This document shows, in pieces, positions 7,744-15,876 of a stretch of 64,000 bases of DNA. Source of the stretch: Comamonadaceae bacterium (GTDB lineage Bacteria; Pseudomonadota; Gammaproteobacteria; Burkholderiales; Burkholderiaceae_C). How positions within the stretch are numbered: position 1 is the stretch's first letter; every line of letters begins with the position of its first letter. The notes below the pieces were generated by a model. That model was not told the origin of the DNA and did not search any database. It saw only the letters and a program-made list of their open reading frames with translations. Where the stretch lies: NCBI GenBank assembly GCA_027485235.1, contig JAIXRJ010000046.1, forward strand, positions 580,080 through 644,079, in the 5' to 3' direction. Made by a program: the position numbers and the translations under genes.

Positions 7744-9969
7744 ATGGCATTTTTTTCGCCATTCTCTCGCCGGTCATCTGACCGTTTTGTCGTCCGTGCC
7801 GCCTGCCCTGCGACACACATTGCCAGTGCTGTGGCATGGCTGGCTTGGGGCTTTGCGCAGGCACAAAGCCCGACCGAAATCACCATCACCGACACCGCAC
7901 CCTCGCAGATCAGCGGCTTTGGTGATGTGCCCTTGAGCAAAGCGCCCTTCAGCGCCATCAGTTTTGATCGCCCATTGCTGCAGGACATTGGCGCGCAGCG
8001 CGTGTCAGAGGCCTTGCGCCTAGACGCCAGTGTCGCCGACAGCTACAACTCGCCGGCCTATTGGGACAGCTTGAGCGTGCGCGGCTACACGCTCGACAAC
8101 CGCTACAACTACCGCCGCGAAGGCTTTCCCATCTCAGCCGAGACCATCATCGGCATGGACAACAAAGAGCGCATCGAATTGTTCAAAGGCACCAGCGGCA
8201 TCCAGGCGGGCACCAGCGCACCGGGGGGATTGGTCAACTACGTGGTCAAGCGCCCCCCCGGCGGCAAGGACGACGTGGTCAGAAGCGTGTCTGCCAGTCA
8301 CGGACCCGGCAAGAACAGCAGCATCGGCCTGGACCTGGGTGGCCGTTTTGGCGACAACAAAGACTTTGGTTACCGTTTCAACGCGGCCTATGAAGACTTG
8401 AACCCCTACATCCGCAACACCGAAGGCCACCGCAACCTGATCGCCCTCGCCATGGACTGGCGAATTTCACCCGACAGCAAGCTGGAGTGGGAGTTTGAAA
8501 AAAGCGAACGTCAGCAAATGGGGGTCAATGGCTACAGCTTGTTGGGCGACCAACTGCCAGCACCCGTGGATGGAAAAACCAACCTGACTCGCCAAAGCTG
8601 GTCGGTACCCGGCATGTTCGCGGGCACCACCGGCTCGGTGCGTTTTAAGCAAAGCCTTGGCGATGGTTGGCTGTGGACGACCAGTTATGGTGCGCAGCGA
8701 TTGAAGACGGATGACCGACTGACGTTTGCACTGGGCCACAACTGCTATGACACGGTACCCAATGCGTCCATCTTGTGTGACCGCTACAGCTCTGGGGGCA
8801 AGTTCGACGTCTACGACTTCCGCAGTGACAACGAACGGCGCAAGCTCGATGCGGCGAAAAGCGAAATTACCGGCAGCAGCACATGGGGCAAAACCAAGCA
8901 TGACTTCAGCGTATCGGTCATGCGGTTGAGGCAGCTCGACCGCATGCCGCCCTTGCAAGCCTACAACCTGGTCGGCGAAGGCACAACATCTGGCGGTTTC
9001 ACCACTGTTTCAGATCCATCACTGACGTATCCCAACATCAACCGATCCGAGTACAGCACTGAATTGGCAGTGCACGATCGCATCACCTTACCCACGGCAA
9101 CAGCGGTCTGGATGGGCGTGCGCCACACACGGTACAACCGACAAAGTTCGGAAAATGCCACCTGCGATGAGTTCTATGTCTGCAGACCTGCATCAGGCAC
9201 GAACCCTACAGCCACGAACGGGCATGTCACAACGCCTTGGTTTGCGGTATCGCAACAGCTGTCTCCAGTACTTCAAGCCTATGCCAGTTATGGTCAAGGT
9301 GTCGAACTCGGCGTGACCCCCAACAAGCCAAGCTACACCAACGCCGGACAAGCACTTCCTGCCCTGCGAAGCAAACAATTCGAATTGGGCCTCAAAAGTC
9401 AAACGGCCTCCACACGTTGGCAAGCCACCGTCTTTGACATCACCCGTCCCCAATCCGCCGATGCTTGCAATGCAGAGGGTGACGTCTGCACACGTCAAAT
9501 CGATGGCCAAGCACACCACCGCGGCTTAGAGCTGTCCGGTGGCATGACGCAAGGCCAGTGGACTGGGGATGTGAGTGCCGCCTGGATCGATGCCAAGCGT
9601 CAGAACGCTGAGATTGATCCGAACATCAATGGCCAAACCGCCTTGAATGTGCCGCGCATGACACTGCGAGCACTGGCCCAATACCGATTCACCGAGGTCC
9701 CCGGTCTGCGCTCCAGCCTGCGTGTGAGCCATGAAGGCGAACGCCGTGTGCTGGAAGATGGCAACCTCAAGCTGCCCAGTTGGACCACCGCAGATTTGGC
9801 CGTACATTACGACACCCGAATCGACGGCACCCGCACGCAATGGACACTGGCCATCGACAACCTGGCCGACCGCCGTTACTGGCGCGAATCACCCAAGCAA
9901 TTTGGCCACCATTACCTTTATCCGGGTGCGCCCCGAACATTGCGAATCGGGGTCAGGGCCAGCTTCTGA
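7744..9969 (+). CDS. TonB-dependent outer-membrane receptor under TPP riboswitch control
   Basis: This is an outer-membrane TonB-dependent receptor of about 741 residues. By sequence it resembles siderophore receptors: a plug domain with SVRGYTLDNRYNYRREGFP and RIELFKGTSGIQAGTSAPGG, then a beta-barrel ending in RIGVRASF with the C-terminal aromatic residue needed for barrel assembly. The ATG at 7744 is preceded by AAGGA at good spacing, so it is preferred over a TTG 15 bases upstream. A signal peptide ends near AQAQS. The riboswitch upstream argues that the cargo is thiamine or a thiamine precursor and not a ferric siderophore. No thi gene or periplasmic partner is adjacent. Confidence 0.92.
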   Translation: MAFFSPFSRRSSDRFVVRAACPATHIASAVAWLAWGFAQAQSPTEITITDTAPSQISGFGDVPLSKAPFSAISFDRPLLQDIGAQRVSEALRLDASVADSYNSPAYWDSLSVRGYTLDNRYNYRREGFPISAETIIGMDNKERIELFKGTSGIQAGTSAPGGLVNYVVKRPPGGKDDVVRSVSASHGPGKNSSIGLDLGGRFGDNKDFGYRFNAAYEDLNPYIRNTEGHRNLIALAMDWRISPDSKLEWEFEKSERQQMGVNGYSLLGDQLPAPVDGKTNLTRQSWSVPGMFAGTTGSVRFKQSLGDGWLWTTSYGAQRLKTDDRLTFALGHNCYDTVPNASILCDRYSSGGKFDVYDFRSDNERRKLDAAKSEITGSSTWGKTKHDFSVSVMRLRQLDRMPPLQAYNLVGEGTTSGGFTTVSDPSLTYPNINRSEYSTELAVHDRITLPTATAVWMGVRHTRYNRQSSENATCDEFYVCRPASGTNPTATNGHVTTPWFAVSQQLSPVLQAYASYGQGVELGVTPNKPSYTNAGQALPALRSKQFELGLKSQTASTRWQATVFDITRPQSADACNAEGDVCTRQIDGQAHHRGLELSGGMTQGQWTGDVSAAWIDAKRQNAEIDPNINGQTALNVPRMTLRALAQYRFTEVPGLRSSLRVSHEGERRVLEDGNLKLPSWTTADLAVHYDTRIDGTRTQWTLAIDNLADRRYWRESPKQFGHHYLYPGAPRTLRIGVRASF

Positions 9970-10034
9970 AAATGAAGCCGCAGGTTTTTCCAATAAATCT
10001 GCGCCCCCCTCTCAAAACAGGGTAAAAACACCCC

Positions 10035-10040
10035 TATAAT
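10035..10040 (+). promoter_or_regulatory. -10 element of the tRNA-Asn promoter
   Basis: A perfect TATAAT lies 10 bases before the tRNA 5' end. No good -35 hexamer is visible at the right distance. Confidence 0.6.
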
Positions 10041-10050
10041 TTGAAGTTAT

Positions 10051-10126
10051 TCCTCGATAGCTCAGTCGGTAGAGCGCCGGACTGTTAATCCGTAGGTCCC
10101 TGGTTCGAGCCCAGGTCGAGGAGCCA
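10051..10126 (+). tRNA. tRNA-Asn (GTT)
   Basis: A 76-base cloverleaf with encoded CCA. The acceptor TCCTCGA pairs with TCGAGGA, the D-arm has AGCTCAGTCGGTAGAGC, the anticodon loop is CTGTTAA with GTT at 10084-10086, and the T-arm has GGTTCGAGCCC. Confidence 0.98.
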
Positions 10127-10134
10127 AAAAGACA

Positions 10135-10167
10135 AGCCCCTGCAAGCCATTGCAGGGGCTTTTTTTG
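10135..10167 (+). terminator. Rho-independent terminator after tRNA-Asn
   Basis: A perfect 10-bp stem, AGCCCCTGCA / TGCAGGGGCT, with a 6-base loop, followed by a run of seven T. Confidence 0.95.
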
Positions 10168-10513
10168 TCTCTCCAGCGCCCTGCTTGATTTCAGGGGGTG
10201 TCAGCCTAGCAAATACCAAAACCGATGATTTATTCGTTTGGCAGTCTCTTGAAACACAAAAATTTATACAAAAATGACATTTCAAGCTTTGTTATTCTGC
10301 TTGCAACGTCAGGTGTTTTAAGACATTGACCGCACGCCCGCATTGAGACTTACCAACATGCGTTCGATCGACGCACCAACCGCGGGCTCTTGGACGCATC
10401 TGTCCAAATGGGAGCACTCGCGGTGATCTCTTGAGGATCAGGTTCACTGAACCCAATTAGATTCAAAAATGACATCGGTGGTATAAATTGTCATTCATGA
10501 CAATTTCGACAAA
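10168..10513. other. Upstream region of the FimV-like gene
   Basis: No gene is supported in this stretch. AAAAATGACAT occurs twice in direct orientation, near 10269 and 10465. A TATAAA at 10482-10487 could be the -10 of the FimV-like gene. The palindrome annotated at 10485-10506 overlaps it. Confidence 0.45.
10485..10506. promoter_or_regulatory. Operator-like palindrome, TGTCA-N4-TGACA core
   Basis: AAATTGTCAT at 10485-10494 and ATGACAATTT at 10497-10506 are perfect inverted arms with a two-base spacer. It overlaps and follows a TATAAA box, a position suited to repression. The same TGTCA-N4-TGACA core occurs in front of the AAA+ regulator gene at 13412-13425. Confidence 0.6.
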
Positions 10514-10615
10514 ATGATCAAAAGCTTGACAAGTGTCACGACAAAAAGCCGATCTGCAGGCGTCCACAACACAGTTCCTGGTTCAGCCGCGCTGTTCACT
10601 GGGCGTAGCAACTTG

Positions 10616-12040
10616 ATGCGGCGCACAAAAACCGGCGTCATGTTGGCCTGGTTTTGGCTTGGCCTGCTCGGCGCTCAGTGTCAGGCGCTGACATTGGGTG
10701 ACCTCGCCGTGTCATCCCGACCTTCGCCCAATTTCATCGCCAGCGTACCCCTGGTGGATCAATCGGGGATTCGTGTGTCAGATTTGATGACACGCCTCGC
10801 CACAGCTGCAGAATACGCCCAACGGGGTCTCCAAGCCCCTGAGGTCCTGCGTGAATTGCGCGTTCGCATCGTTCCCGCGTCACAGACCTTGGCTTACCTG
10901 GAGTTCTATTCAACGTCTACTTTGTCGCAAAGCAGCTTCGATTTGCTGGTCTGGGCATCGTATGCAGGCCAGACATCGCTGACCTCCTACAAGGTGGAAC
11001 TGCAAGAACTGCCGTCTTTGATCAAGGGCAAAACATTCAACGCATCCCCATCCCTTTCACAAGGGTGGCGGCAGACGCAGCCAGGGTCGGAGTTGAAAGA
11101 CACACATGCAAGCCCTCCACCGATCAACACGCCTTTGGCAGAAAGAAGCAGGACAGATGCAGCGCCTGATGTGGATTTTCAATCCACATCAGGCTCCAAG
11201 AGAGGCCAAGAACCCATGGCTCTGGCCATCGATCCACTTCCAGTTGAACGCCCCCTCGCAGACACCCCCACTGCCAAAACCTCAAAAGATGTGCTGCAGC
11301 CGAGTGACCCCATGGCGATCACTGGCTTGGCTGTCGTGTTGTCTCTGACTTTGTTTGTGGTCGGATTCTTGTTGGGGCGACTGCACAAAAGCCAAAAAAT
11401 GCAGCGCCGTTCAACGCTGAACCCCCAAAGTGACTCGGCCAAGGCATTGGGCAAGTCGTCACTCTCCCCCAAACAGCCCACGGCTCTGTGGCCGCACGCC
11501 AAAGTGGCATCTGAGACAGTACCGGCAGCCAGCACTGCGTCATCTGTCAAAACACCTGTCTTCTTGACACCTTTGTCCAAGCAGCACCAGAAGGGGCAAT
11601 CATCCTCCACGCCCCAGCCGCTCGCAAAAGTCACACCGCAAGCGATCGTCGCGACACCGCCACCCCAGGCAGTTGGAACCCTCGTCGACAGGCCGGCGCA
11701 AGAAGCCTTGGAGTCGTTGGTGCTTGATGAAAAAAATGCCGATCCTCACCACGAAATGCAGGCCCCGGTGGAGCCGATAACGGCCGAACTCGCACACCCA
11801 GCGGGCATGGGATTGAGAGCACCGGCCACCGCTTTGCCGACACCCGGCTTTCAAGCCTTCGTTGCACCCAGGAAAGTTAAAAAAGCCAAGTCTGCTGAGA
11901 CCGAAAAAATCGACCTGGCCAAGATTTACCTCAGCATGGGTGACCCTGCGACCGCTCGCCTCTTGCTGGAACAGGCGTTTGACAGCGGCACAGACACCGA
12001 AAAAGCCAGCGCGCAAGAATTGATGAGGTCGATCAACTGA
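10616..12040 (+). CDS. FimV-like membrane protein
   Basis: The protein has FimV architecture on a small scale. A signal sequence (MRRTKTGVMLAWFWLGLLGA, residues 1-20) leads to a FimV N-terminal domain (LTLGDLAVSSRPSPNFIASVPL) with a beta-rich region. A long Pro/Ser/Thr-rich linker follows, then one membrane segment (GLAVVLSLTLFVVGFLLGRL). The C-terminus carries the conserved FimV tail motif (EKIDLAKIYLSMGDPATARLLLEQ). FimV proteins organise polar type IV pili and secretion systems. The frame is open from an ATG at 10514, adding 34 residues, but 10616 puts the signal peptide at the N-terminus. No LysM domain is seen. It converges on a regulator gene that shares its upstream palindrome. Confidence 0.75.
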   Translation: MRRTKTGVMLAWFWLGLLGAQCQALTLGDLAVSSRPSPNFIASVPLVDQSGIRVSDLMTRLATAAEYAQRGLQAPEVLRELRVRIVPASQTLAYLEFYSTSTLSQSSFDLLVWASYAGQTSLTSYKVELQELPSLIKGKTFNASPSLSQGWRQTQPGSELKDTHASPPPINTPLAERSRTDAAPDVDFQSTSGSKRGQEPMALAIDPLPVERPLADTPTAKTSKDVLQPSDPMAITGLAVVLSLTLFVVGFLLGRLHKSQKMQRRSTLNPQSDSAKALGKSSLSPKQPTALWPHAKVASETVPAASTASSVKTPVFLTPLSKQHQKGQSSSTPQPLAKVTPQAIVATPPPQAVGTLVDRPAQEALESLVLDEKNADPHHEMQAPVEPITAELAHPAGMGLRAPATALPTPGFQAFVAPRKVKKAKSAETEKIDLAKIYLSMGDPATARLLLEQAFDSGTDTEKASAQELMRSIN

Positions 12041-12090
12041 GGCGCCATTGGGCCTCTTGCCCCGCCAAAGACCCAGGTCAGAGGTGACCG

Positions 12091-13389
12091 TTATTGTTTG
12101 ATTTTTCGGTACAGGGTGCGCAAAGTGACGCCAGCGATGTCCGCGGCTTTCTTCTTGTCACCCTGACAAAATTCAATCAATTTCAAAATGTAATCACGCT
12201 CTTGCGCCTTCAGGGCTGTGAACGGATTCACAACGTCACCCAAGCTGCTGGCGGCTGCCCGGGACATGGGGCCTACCGATGGTGCAGCGCTCACATTGAA
12301 ATGTTGCGCCATAAAAGCCTGTCCATGGGCCTGCCCTGCCATTTGCGCCGCCAGAAATTCATCGTCAGCGACATCTTGTTCGGACAAGGTCTCCAAATCA
12401 TCCTCGGCATTGGTTGCAAGGGGATTGATGTGGTAAGTGGTGCTGGCATAAGCCGCATTGATTGGAGACACAAAACTGGGCACAGTCAGCGAACCCTCTC
12501 CAGGCCATGAAGCAGTCGCAGCGTGGGTATGCGCGCGTGCCATGTAACCCTTGAAGTCCGGCAGCATCGACCTCTGGGATTTCTTTTCTATCACGCGTTC
12601 CGATTTGCTGGAGGGTGTCCCGGCATAGATCGATTGGATGACCTGGTGCTCAGAAAAGAGATCGGTCTCAAATGTCCCTACCAGGCGGTGGATGATGTTA
12701 CGCAACTCCAGAATGTTGGCGGTGTATTTGTGCTGACACAGCACCTCCATCGCCTCTGGCGTCAATTGCTTGACAGAAGCCATTGACATTTCCATCAAAA
12801 TCGATCGCACAAGATCCGGGATGTCATCCCTTCTCTCATTGAGCGAGGGTGCGCGGATGGTGAGTGTGTTGATGTGGTGCAACAAATCGTTGCGAAATTT
12901 GCCGTGCTCCACCATGGCCATCAAGTCCTGACTGGATGAAGCAATCAAACGGAAATCACTGTTGTAGGTATCGCTTGAATTGACAGGCGAATACGTGTTG
13001 CTTTCAACCAAGCGCAAAAGCAAGGTTTGACAAGCCGAGGTTAACTCGCCCACTTCGTGCAAATACAAAGTACCGCCTTCGGCCAAAGCCACGGCACCTT
13101 GCCTTAACTGATGGTTATGAGGGTTGAGCACCCCCAACATTTCATGCTCGAATTTGAGTTCCTTGATGCCCAAGCAATCAATCTGAACAAAGTTTCCTCC
13201 GCTGCGCGAGCCCACATTGTGGACAGTGGACGCAGACTGTCTTTTACCTGTGCCGACCTCCCCCGCCAGCAAAACCGGATCATCGGATTGGCTGGCCAAA
13301 TGCAGTCGACGAACAAAGCCGTGGAATGCAGCACTCGTTGGGCTTTTGTGAATCGTCAAAGACGATTGATTGGATTGAAAAGTGGGCAT
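12091..13389 (-). CDS. Degenerate NtrC-type AAA+ regulator with Fis-type HTH
   Basis: A 432-residue protein related to sigma-54 enhancer-binding proteins but lacking their key residues. Walker A is intact (GEVGTGK, about residues 43-49). The GAFTGA loop that contacts sigma-54 is missing: the equivalent stretch reads GVLNPHNHQLRQGAVALAEGG. The Walker B acidic residue is replaced by His (GGTLYLHEVGE, normally LDE). A long unstructured insert (about 270-380) precedes a good Fis-like HTH at the C-terminus (DKKKAADIAGVTLRTLYRKIKQ). It therefore cannot be a normal sigma-54 activator; a TyrR-like role with sigma-70 promoters is possible. ATG 13389 is preferred to the TTG at 13398. There is no receiver or other sensory domain. 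Confidence 0.85.
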   Translation of the reverse strand: MPTFQSNQSSLTIHKSPTSAAFHGFVRRLHLASQSDDPVLLAGEVGTGKRQSASTVHNVGSRSGGNFVQIDCLGIKELKFEHEMLGVLNPHNHQLRQGAVALAEGGTLYLHEVGELTSACQTLLLRLVESNTYSPVNSSDTYNSDFRLIASSSQDLMAMVEHGKFRNDLLHHINTLTIRAPSLNERRDDIPDLVRSILMEMSMASVKQLTPEAMEVLCQHKYTANILELRNIIHRLVGTFETDLFSEHQVIQSIYAGTPSSKSERVIEKKSQRSMLPDFKGYMARAHTHAATASWPGEGSLTVPSFVSPINAAYASTTYHINPLATNAEDDLETLSEQDVADDEFLAAQMAGQAHGQAFMAQHFNVSAAPSVGPMSRAAASSLGDVVNPFTALKAQERDYILKLIEFCQGDKKKAADIAGVTLRTLYRKIKQ

Positions 13390-13411
13390 ATGGATCAAAC
13401 GTTGAACACGT

Positions 13412-13425
13412 TGTCATTTTTGACA
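13412..13425. promoter_or_regulatory. TGTCA-N4-TGACA palindrome upstream of the AAA+ regulator
   Basis: TGTCATTTTTGACA lies 23 bases upstream of the regulator start. It has the same arms and spacing as the site upstream of the FimV-like gene. It suggests autoregulation or a shared regulator. Confidence 0.55.
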
Positions 13426-13600
13426 CTCCGTTAATTTTAAGATCCAAGCTACACTTTTTCATATTTTTAAATATTTAATGGCTTATTTTTGGAAATTTTA
13501 TTCATTTAAATTATTAAAAATGTTTAATTAAAACGTCATTCGATGCAATTGAATGGATCAAAAACCCAATAACTGATGGTTGAGGGGAAGAAAGACCGAC

Positions 13601-13639
13601 AAACAAAAAACGGGTCACGCTTCGATGAAGCGTGACCCG
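13601..13639 (-). terminator. Displaced tRNA-Pro terminator
   Basis: The 12-bp perfect stem CGGGTCACGCTT / AAGCGTGACCCG (13611-13622 and 13628-13639) has a 5-base loop. On the minus strand it is followed by a T-rich tract (complement of AAACAAAAAA). It lies just after the tRNA-Pro 3' fragment and was probably the native terminator before the element inserted. Confidence 0.85.
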
Positions 13640-13655
13640 TTGATTCGGAAAAAGA

Positions 13656-13706
13656 TGGTCGGCGTGGCGGGATTCGAACTCGCAACCCCTTGCACCCCAT
13701 GCAAGT
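13656..13706 (-). repeat. Attachment-site copy: tRNA-Pro 3' fragment
   Basis: This 51-base segment matches the 3' end of the intact tRNA-Pro (18877-18927) at all but one position, including the TTCGAAT arm and the encoded CCA. It stops in the anticodon stem. It is the displaced end of the original tRNA and marks one boundary of the integrated element. Confidence 0.92.
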
Positions 13707-13842
13707 TTTGGTATTTCCATCCATAACCTTCAAGAAGTACAGGACAGCAAAAATTTATTAAAAATCAAAGGGTTGCGTCAATCAACAACTGTGATGTTGT
13801 CCACTATAGTCCATCAAGGTAAACTGAGAGCCATCAAAAAAA

Positions 13843-13864
13843 GGGGGGCAATCAGGGGGGCAAT
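13843..13864 (+). promoter_or_regulatory. Putative integrase arm sites, left end
   Basis: Two direct copies of GGGGGGCAAT start at 13843 and 13855 with a 12-bp period, just upstream of the integrase start. A matching pair occurs at the other end (18779-18800) with the same period and orientation. Confidence 0.6.
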
Positions 13865-13885
13865 TTCCCCCGGAGCTCTAGACGC

Positions 13886-15220
13886 ATGGCAAAAATCACC
13901 ACCAAAGCACTTGAAGCCCTTAGGCCCTCAGACAACGGCAAACGCATCGCAGACGGTGACCGCATGTTTGGGATCGTCCGGGCCGTGAAAAACGATCCTG
14001 ATGCCGTTTCCGTGGATTTTGAGTGGCGCTACAACTTCAGCGGCAAGGTCAGGCAGGTGCGCATTGGCGTATGGCCACGAATGACCTTGAAAGCCATCCG
14101 AGACGAACGTGACACCCTCAAGGGCAAGATCAAAGACGGGATTGACCCTCTTGCCGAAAAAGAAGCCCAACGCCTGAAAAGACAAGCCGACCAGATAGAG
14201 GCCAAACAGACCCAAATCACCCGCCTGCAAGCACTTGCGGCCAAAGACGCCAGAATGACCGTCAGGGGCTTGTTTGAGCTATGGCAGCGCACAGACCTCA
14301 AGAAGCGCCAAGACGGCGGCAGCGAGGCACTGAGAGCGTTTGAAGCGGATGTTTTCCCCCTCATTGGTGACGTGGCAGCGGATGATGTGACTAAAGCGCA
14401 CATTCAGCGCATCATCGACACCATGCTGAGTCGTGGGGTCAAACGCATGACAGAACGGGTTTTTAGCGACCTGCGCCAGCTGTTTGGCTTTGCACTGGAT
14501 CGCGACCATATCGAGGTCGACCCAACAGCACGCATTAAAAAACACAAAATCGGCGGCAGCATGGAGCGTGACCGGTTTTTGTCTGAGGCTGAGTTGATCG
14601 AGTTTTTCCAGCGCCTGCCCGTGTCCGGTTTGGTGGAGTCATCTCAATGCGCCCTGACCATCCAGCTGGCCACCATCACCCGCATCGGTGAAGTATTGGG
14701 AGCACGATGGGAGCATGTGGATTTGGAGCGGCGTACCTGGACACTGCCCGAAACCAAAAATTGCAAGCGGCACACAGTCCAACTGAACGACATGGCCCTA
14801 AGACAATTTGAAGCGCTACGCCAGCACACGGGCCTAACGGAGTGGGTTTTCCCGGCATCACGCCTGAACGGTCCAGTTTGCCCCAAGACTGTCACGAAGC
14901 AAGTAGCCGACAGGCAGCGCGGTGATGGTGAACCCATGAGCGGCCGAACCAAACAGACTAACTCGCTGGCGCTGGCAGACGGCAAGTGGACACCGCACGA
15001 CCTGCGGCGCACCGGGGCCACCCTAATGGCCGAATTGGGTGTTTTGCCAGAGGTAATCGAGCGGTGCCTGAACCACACGGAACAGACCAAGGTGAAGCGC
15101 ATTTACCAACGAGCCCAATATGAAGCCCCAATGCGTGACGCGTGGCAGCGACTCGGTGACCGCTTAGACATATTGCAAAACAAGCCCACCAATGTGGTGA
15201 CTCTTGGAAGAGCCGCGTAA
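13886..15220 (+). CDS. int: Tyrosine recombinase/integrase
   Basis: This 444-residue phage/island-type integrase carries an N-terminal arm-binding domain of the DUF4102 kind, a SAM-like core-binding domain (about 115-210) and a C-terminal catalytic domain. Catalytic residues are visible: R266 (ITRIGEV), H371-x-x-R374 (HDLRR), H397 (LNHTE) and Y407 (RIYQRAQYE). It is complete and likely active. It sits directly inside the attachment repeat, as is usual for elements that integrate into the 3' ends of tRNA genes, and reads into the element. Arm-type repeats precede it. Confidence 0.96.
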   Translation: MAKITTKALEALRPSDNGKRIADGDRMFGIVRAVKNDPDAVSVDFEWRYNFSGKVRQVRIGVWPRMTLKAIRDERDTLKGKIKDGIDPLAEKEAQRLKRQADQIEAKQTQITRLQALAAKDARMTVRGLFELWQRTDLKKRQDGGSEALRAFEADVFPLIGDVAADDVTKAHIQRIIDTMLSRGVKRMTERVFSDLRQLFGFALDRDHIEVDPTARIKKHKIGGSMERDRFLSEAELIEFFQRLPVSGLVESSQCALTIQLATITRIGEVLGARWEHVDLERRTWTLPETKNCKRHTVQLNDMALRQFEALRQHTGLTEWVFPASRLNGPVCPKTVTKQVADRQRGDGEPMSGRTKQTNSLALADGKWTPHDLRRTGATLMAELGVLPEVIERCLNHTEQTKVKRIYQRAQYEAPMRDAWQRLGDRLDILQNKPTNVVTLGRAA

Positions 15221-15507
15221 ATCTTTGCATTGTCCACACTGAACCACTAGAATACTTGCACGACCAAAAGTAGAACGGATTCACCACCGTTTACAGACTG
15301 GGCCCCAAGCCCCTAGTCAAATTTAAGAAGTGGATGGTGTCCGCTGTCCCCTATCAATTGAACTGATTAACCACGGTTAATGTCTTGGCTTTTTCACTAA
15401 GGCATTTTGGCGGCGAATGGTTTTCGCAATACCTTCAGGGTCCGGGCTTGCGTAGTCATGTGCTACGCGCTCGTCATGGTGCGTAGCGCATTTTCTAGGA
15501 CCAGAAA
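15221..15507. other. Intergenic region between integrase and AlpA-like gene
   Basis: It contains two palindromes. ATTAACC-AC-GGTTAAT lies at 15366-15381. A 7-bp stem, GCTACGC / GCGTAGC, lies at 15462-15468 and 15481-15487, 20 bases before the AlpA-like start. Either could bind AlpA or the integrase. No gene is supported here. Confidence 0.5.
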
Positions 15508-15750
15508 ATGTCGTTTTCACAACCAGAAACCAATGCAACCTCAGTAAAAAACACCGAAGCTCTTTTGTGGTCACTGCCCACTTTAAAAAATGAAATCGGG
15601 CTGAGTAGATCCAACATTTACCAACAAATTCAAGCTGGAAAATTTCCAGCGCCCCTAAAAATCGGTCGCAGCTCGCGATGGCTCCCCTCTGAGATACACG
15701 CATGGGTCAATGCTCAAGCCTGCGCACGCTCACCGAAAGCAACAGGGTGA
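15508..15750 (+). CDS. AlpA-like excisionase/transcriptional regulator
   Basis: An 80-residue protein with a winged-helix MerR/AlpA fold: LPTLKNEIGLSRSNIYQQIQ, then a KFPAPLKIG-SSRWLPSEIHAWV segment typical of the AlpA family. Such proteins act as excisionases and/or activate the integrase of small mobile elements. An AGGA site lies upstream at suitable distance. It is followed by a tiny ORF and the relaxase gene on the same strand. Confidence 0.88.
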   Translation: MSFSQPETNATSVKNTEALLWSLPTLKNEIGLSRSNIYQQIQAGKFPAPLKIGRSSRWLPSEIHAWVNAQACARSPKATG

Positions 15751-15753
15751 ATT

Positions 15754-15876
15754 ATGTTCGAACATCAAACAAAAATGGCCGTGGGGCTGGACACCACCAC
15801 GACCAAAAACATCAAACATTGTGATTCTAGGCAACCCAAAATCTTCAAGCTGGCCAAGCTGGAGCGCACGACATGA
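15754..15876 (+). CDS. Small ORF coupled to the relaxase gene (40 aa)
   Basis: The 40-codon frame starts MFEHQTKMAVGL, is preceded by AGGGTGA, and ends in TGA overlapping the relaxase ATG (ATGA). The tight coupling suggests real translation. It is Lys/Thr-rich and no family was recognised. It may only serve to couple translation of the relaxase. Confidence 0.4.
   Translation: MFEHQTKMAVGLDTTTTKNIKHCDSRQPKIFKLAKLERTT

Noticed and set aside
12091..13389. Classical sigma-54 activator
   Set aside because: The GAFTGA loop and the Walker B acidic residue are missing, so the standard function cannot be assigned despite the overall similarity.
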